Positions 62,725-64,000 of a stretch of DNA of 64,000 bases are shown piece after piece. Positions within the stretch are counted from its first letter, which is position 1. Each line of letters starts with the position of its first letter. The notes beneath the pieces are model-generated. The model had not been told where the DNA came from. It worked only from the letters and a program-made list of their open reading frames with translations, and ran no database searches. Location: contig NZ_CP058246.1 of the NCBI RefSeq assembly GCF_013388355.1, positions 2,480,001 through 2,544,000 of the forward strand. Reading direction: 5' to 3'. The position numbers were made by a program, and so were the translations under genes. The DNA is from Flavobacterium sp. LPB0248 (GTDB taxonomy: Bacteria; Bacteroidota; Bacteroidia; Flavobacteriales; Flavobacteriaceae).

Positions 62725-63321
62725 ATGCCTATAAATGATAAATTTGGAATTCCAATAATTCACCATCCAAACTTCCCAAATGACATTGTTGGTGATATTG
62801 GAGTTGGTAATATTGAATTTGGAGCTGGTAGAAATTATTTTGGAAAAAGAGAATTTCCTAATTGTTATTTAACCGATTTAAAGAATCCTGAACTGGATCA
62901 TTTTTCGATTCACGAAGATTATGAAATTAGGGACTGTCACTTCCTTGATGCAAACTGCGATTTTTATAAATATGATTTTGACCGAACATTTCAAAACATA
63001 ATTTTATGCAATCCCTATTTTTATGGGTTTCAAGGTTTGGGAAATGCAAAAAAGTTTTTTGATAGAGCAGGTGATCTATTAGAAAATGATGGAAAAATAC
63101 ATATTATAGGAAGTTCTTCAAACAAATGGTGTTGTAAAGATTCTTTAGAGGAGTATCTTGAAAATGAAATAGAAGAATACAAATCAAACCATACATTTAT
63201 TTTGGAAGCACATGAAGAACTTACAAGACAACATACTATAAATGTTACTTACAATTTCTATAAAACTGAACTTAAAGATATAACTGTTCCAAATGAACGA
63301 TTAGTTCTAAAAAAAGTATAA
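62725..63321 (+). CDS. Methyltransferase-like protein (Rossmann SAM-binding fold, tentative)
   Basis: 198 aa from the ATG at 62725. The longer frame from 62530 would overlap the divergent gene and is rejected. Motif I-like DIGVGNIEFGAGRNYFG, a motif IV-like ILCNPYFYG and a motif VI-like LLENDGKIHIIGSS fit a class I SAM-dependent methyltransferase, with some deviation. The next gene starts 1 bp after its stop, so they form an operon. Very AT-rich. Confidence 0.6.
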   Translation: MPINDKFGIPIIHHPNFPNDIVGDIGVGNIEFGAGRNYFGKREFPNCYLTDLKNPELDHFSIHEDYEIRDCHFLDANCDFYKYDFDRTFQNIILCNPYFYGFQGLGNAKKFFDRAGDLLENDGKIHIIGSSSNKWCCKDSLEEYLENEIEEYKSNHTFILEAHEELTRQHTINVTYNFYKTELKDITVPNERLVLKKV

Positions 63322-63322
63322 T

Positions 63323-64000
63323 ATGGAAAATATTAATATCTATAAAGACGTACAGCTAACGGAAAACTATCAAGGTTCATCCTATAAAAATAATCTTAAT
63401 GATCATATTGTTTCAGTTTTAGATTATGCTTCTATGCATAATGAAAGCAAAGCATTAAAAAGTAAAGATTTAAAATTTAGCAAACAACTATATTGGGAAT
63501 GTTTGGACGTAATTTACGAAAAAAATTATATCAAAGAAAGCGAAATCCAAAAGAGCAAGAACAGAAAATTGAAACAAAATATATATAAATCAATAATAGA
63601 GAGTTTAGGTGATTTTTTTAAAATGGAAGACAATCTATTAGTTGAAACTATTGATTTTACTGTAAGCAATTACATGGATAACTATAAGTATCAAAATGTA
63701 TTAGTTGCAAATAATCCATTTTCATTTGCAAATAATATTTTTATAAATAACAAGCTGCTGTATTCATTCACTGATAATAAAGATGAATATAGTCATTTAC
63801 TTAAACCTAATAAAAAAGAAAGTGAATTATCAAAAAATTTGACTATCGGAGTATTAGGAAAAGGACATCGCAAAGATTATTCACAAGCATATATTAAAGA
63901 CATCTATGCTCTAAGAAACCTACTTATTAACTTATTAGATGAAAAAAAGCATGATTGTCGCAATCCCATAAAAATTAGTGATCTTAATAAAAATTTTAGA
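63323..64000 (+). CDS. Unknown protein, N-terminal 226 residues (3' end outside window)
   Basis: Open from the ATG at 63323 to the window edge. The start MENINIYKDVQLTENYQGSS is followed by a largely helical, Lys/Asn-rich sequence with no recognised motif. It is coupled to the methyltransferase-like gene (1-bp gap). Codon use is very AT-rich, suggesting horizontal gain. Confidence 0.65.
   Translation, partial: MENINIYKDVQLTENYQGSSYKNNLNDHIVSVLDYASMHNESKALKSKDLKFSKQLYWECLDVIYEKNYIKESEIQKSKNRKLKQNIYKSIIESLGDFFKMEDNLLVETIDFTVSNYMDNYKYQNVLVANNPFSFANNIFINNKLLYSFTDNKDEYSHLLKPNKKESELSKNLTIGVLGKGHRKDYSQAYIKDIYALRNLLINLLDEKKHDCRNPIKISDLNKNFR

Overview
The window looks like chromosome from a Flavobacterium-type member of the Bacteroidetes. 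It is AT-rich (about one third GC by eye), promoters carry the Bacteroidetes -7 element TAnnTTTG, secreted proteins end in type IX secretion (T9SS) sorting tails, and SDR-type threonine dehydrogenase, DUF5683, DUF3078, DUF2480 and DUF5689 families are present. Both ends cut genes: the 3' part of an alpha-amylase at the left and an unknown gene at the right.

Layout. 1-11.5 kb: end of a secreted GH13 amylase, a DUF5683 protein, a lipoprotein-mfd operon, threonine dehydrogenase, a DUF418 membrane protein, and a Crp-like regulator with a PRISE-type reductase. 11.5-15.3 kb: an M1 peptidase and an S8 protease, both leftward, with a small double-glycine leader peptide gene between them on the other strand. 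15.6-26.1 kb: two very large secreted leucine-rich-repeat proteins, the first followed by a fibronectin-type lipoprotein. The two LRR genes share a promoter of identical geometry. 26.2-28.1 kb: an MBL-fold hydrolase and an anchored coiled-coil protein. 28.4-39.0 kb: the SUF iron-sulfur assembly genes (sufA, B, C, D, S, E and a sufT-like gene) with DUF2480 and DUF3078 genes. A four-helix-bundle (S23/IVP) gene between perfect inverted repeats sits inside this set, and most of its intergenic gaps carry short inverted repeats. 39-49.6 kb: hflX, an unknown secreted protein, a TonB receptor with a DUF5689 lipoprotein, an MFS carrier, a Gfo/Idh oxidoreductase and an old-yellow-enzyme reductase.

49.7-57.2 kb is the most striking accessory block. 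It is a leftward cassette with a small HTH regulator, three double-glycine leader peptides (two too short to appear as ordinary ORFs), an unknown membrane-proximal protein, a DUF3267 membrane metalloprotease, a DUF2007 protein, a HlyD-type adaptor, a C39-peptidase ABC exporter, and a second small ABC transporter that may give immunity. Two of the peptide genes are preceded by a duplicated control block of about 110 bp. That block holds a 10-13 bp inverted repeat, a -7-like box and a CTCGAG palindrome, and one copy overlaps the 3' end of the regulator gene.

57.5-60.4 kb: rseP, two tandem tRNA-Asn(GTT) genes, then three tRNA-Asn relics. In each relic two 5-bp segments of the variable/T-arm region have been exactly replaced by 18-bp palindromes (type TCCCGATAGCTATCGGGA). 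A GIY-YIG nuclease gene ends inside the anticodon loop of the third relic. A gene-free repeat island follows, with 124-bp tandem units between inverted repeats that carry the same palindrome. 60.4-64 kb: small unknown genes, an XRE regulator, an AlkB-like dioxygenase, a methyltransferase-like protein and an unknown partial gene, very AT-rich and probably accessory.
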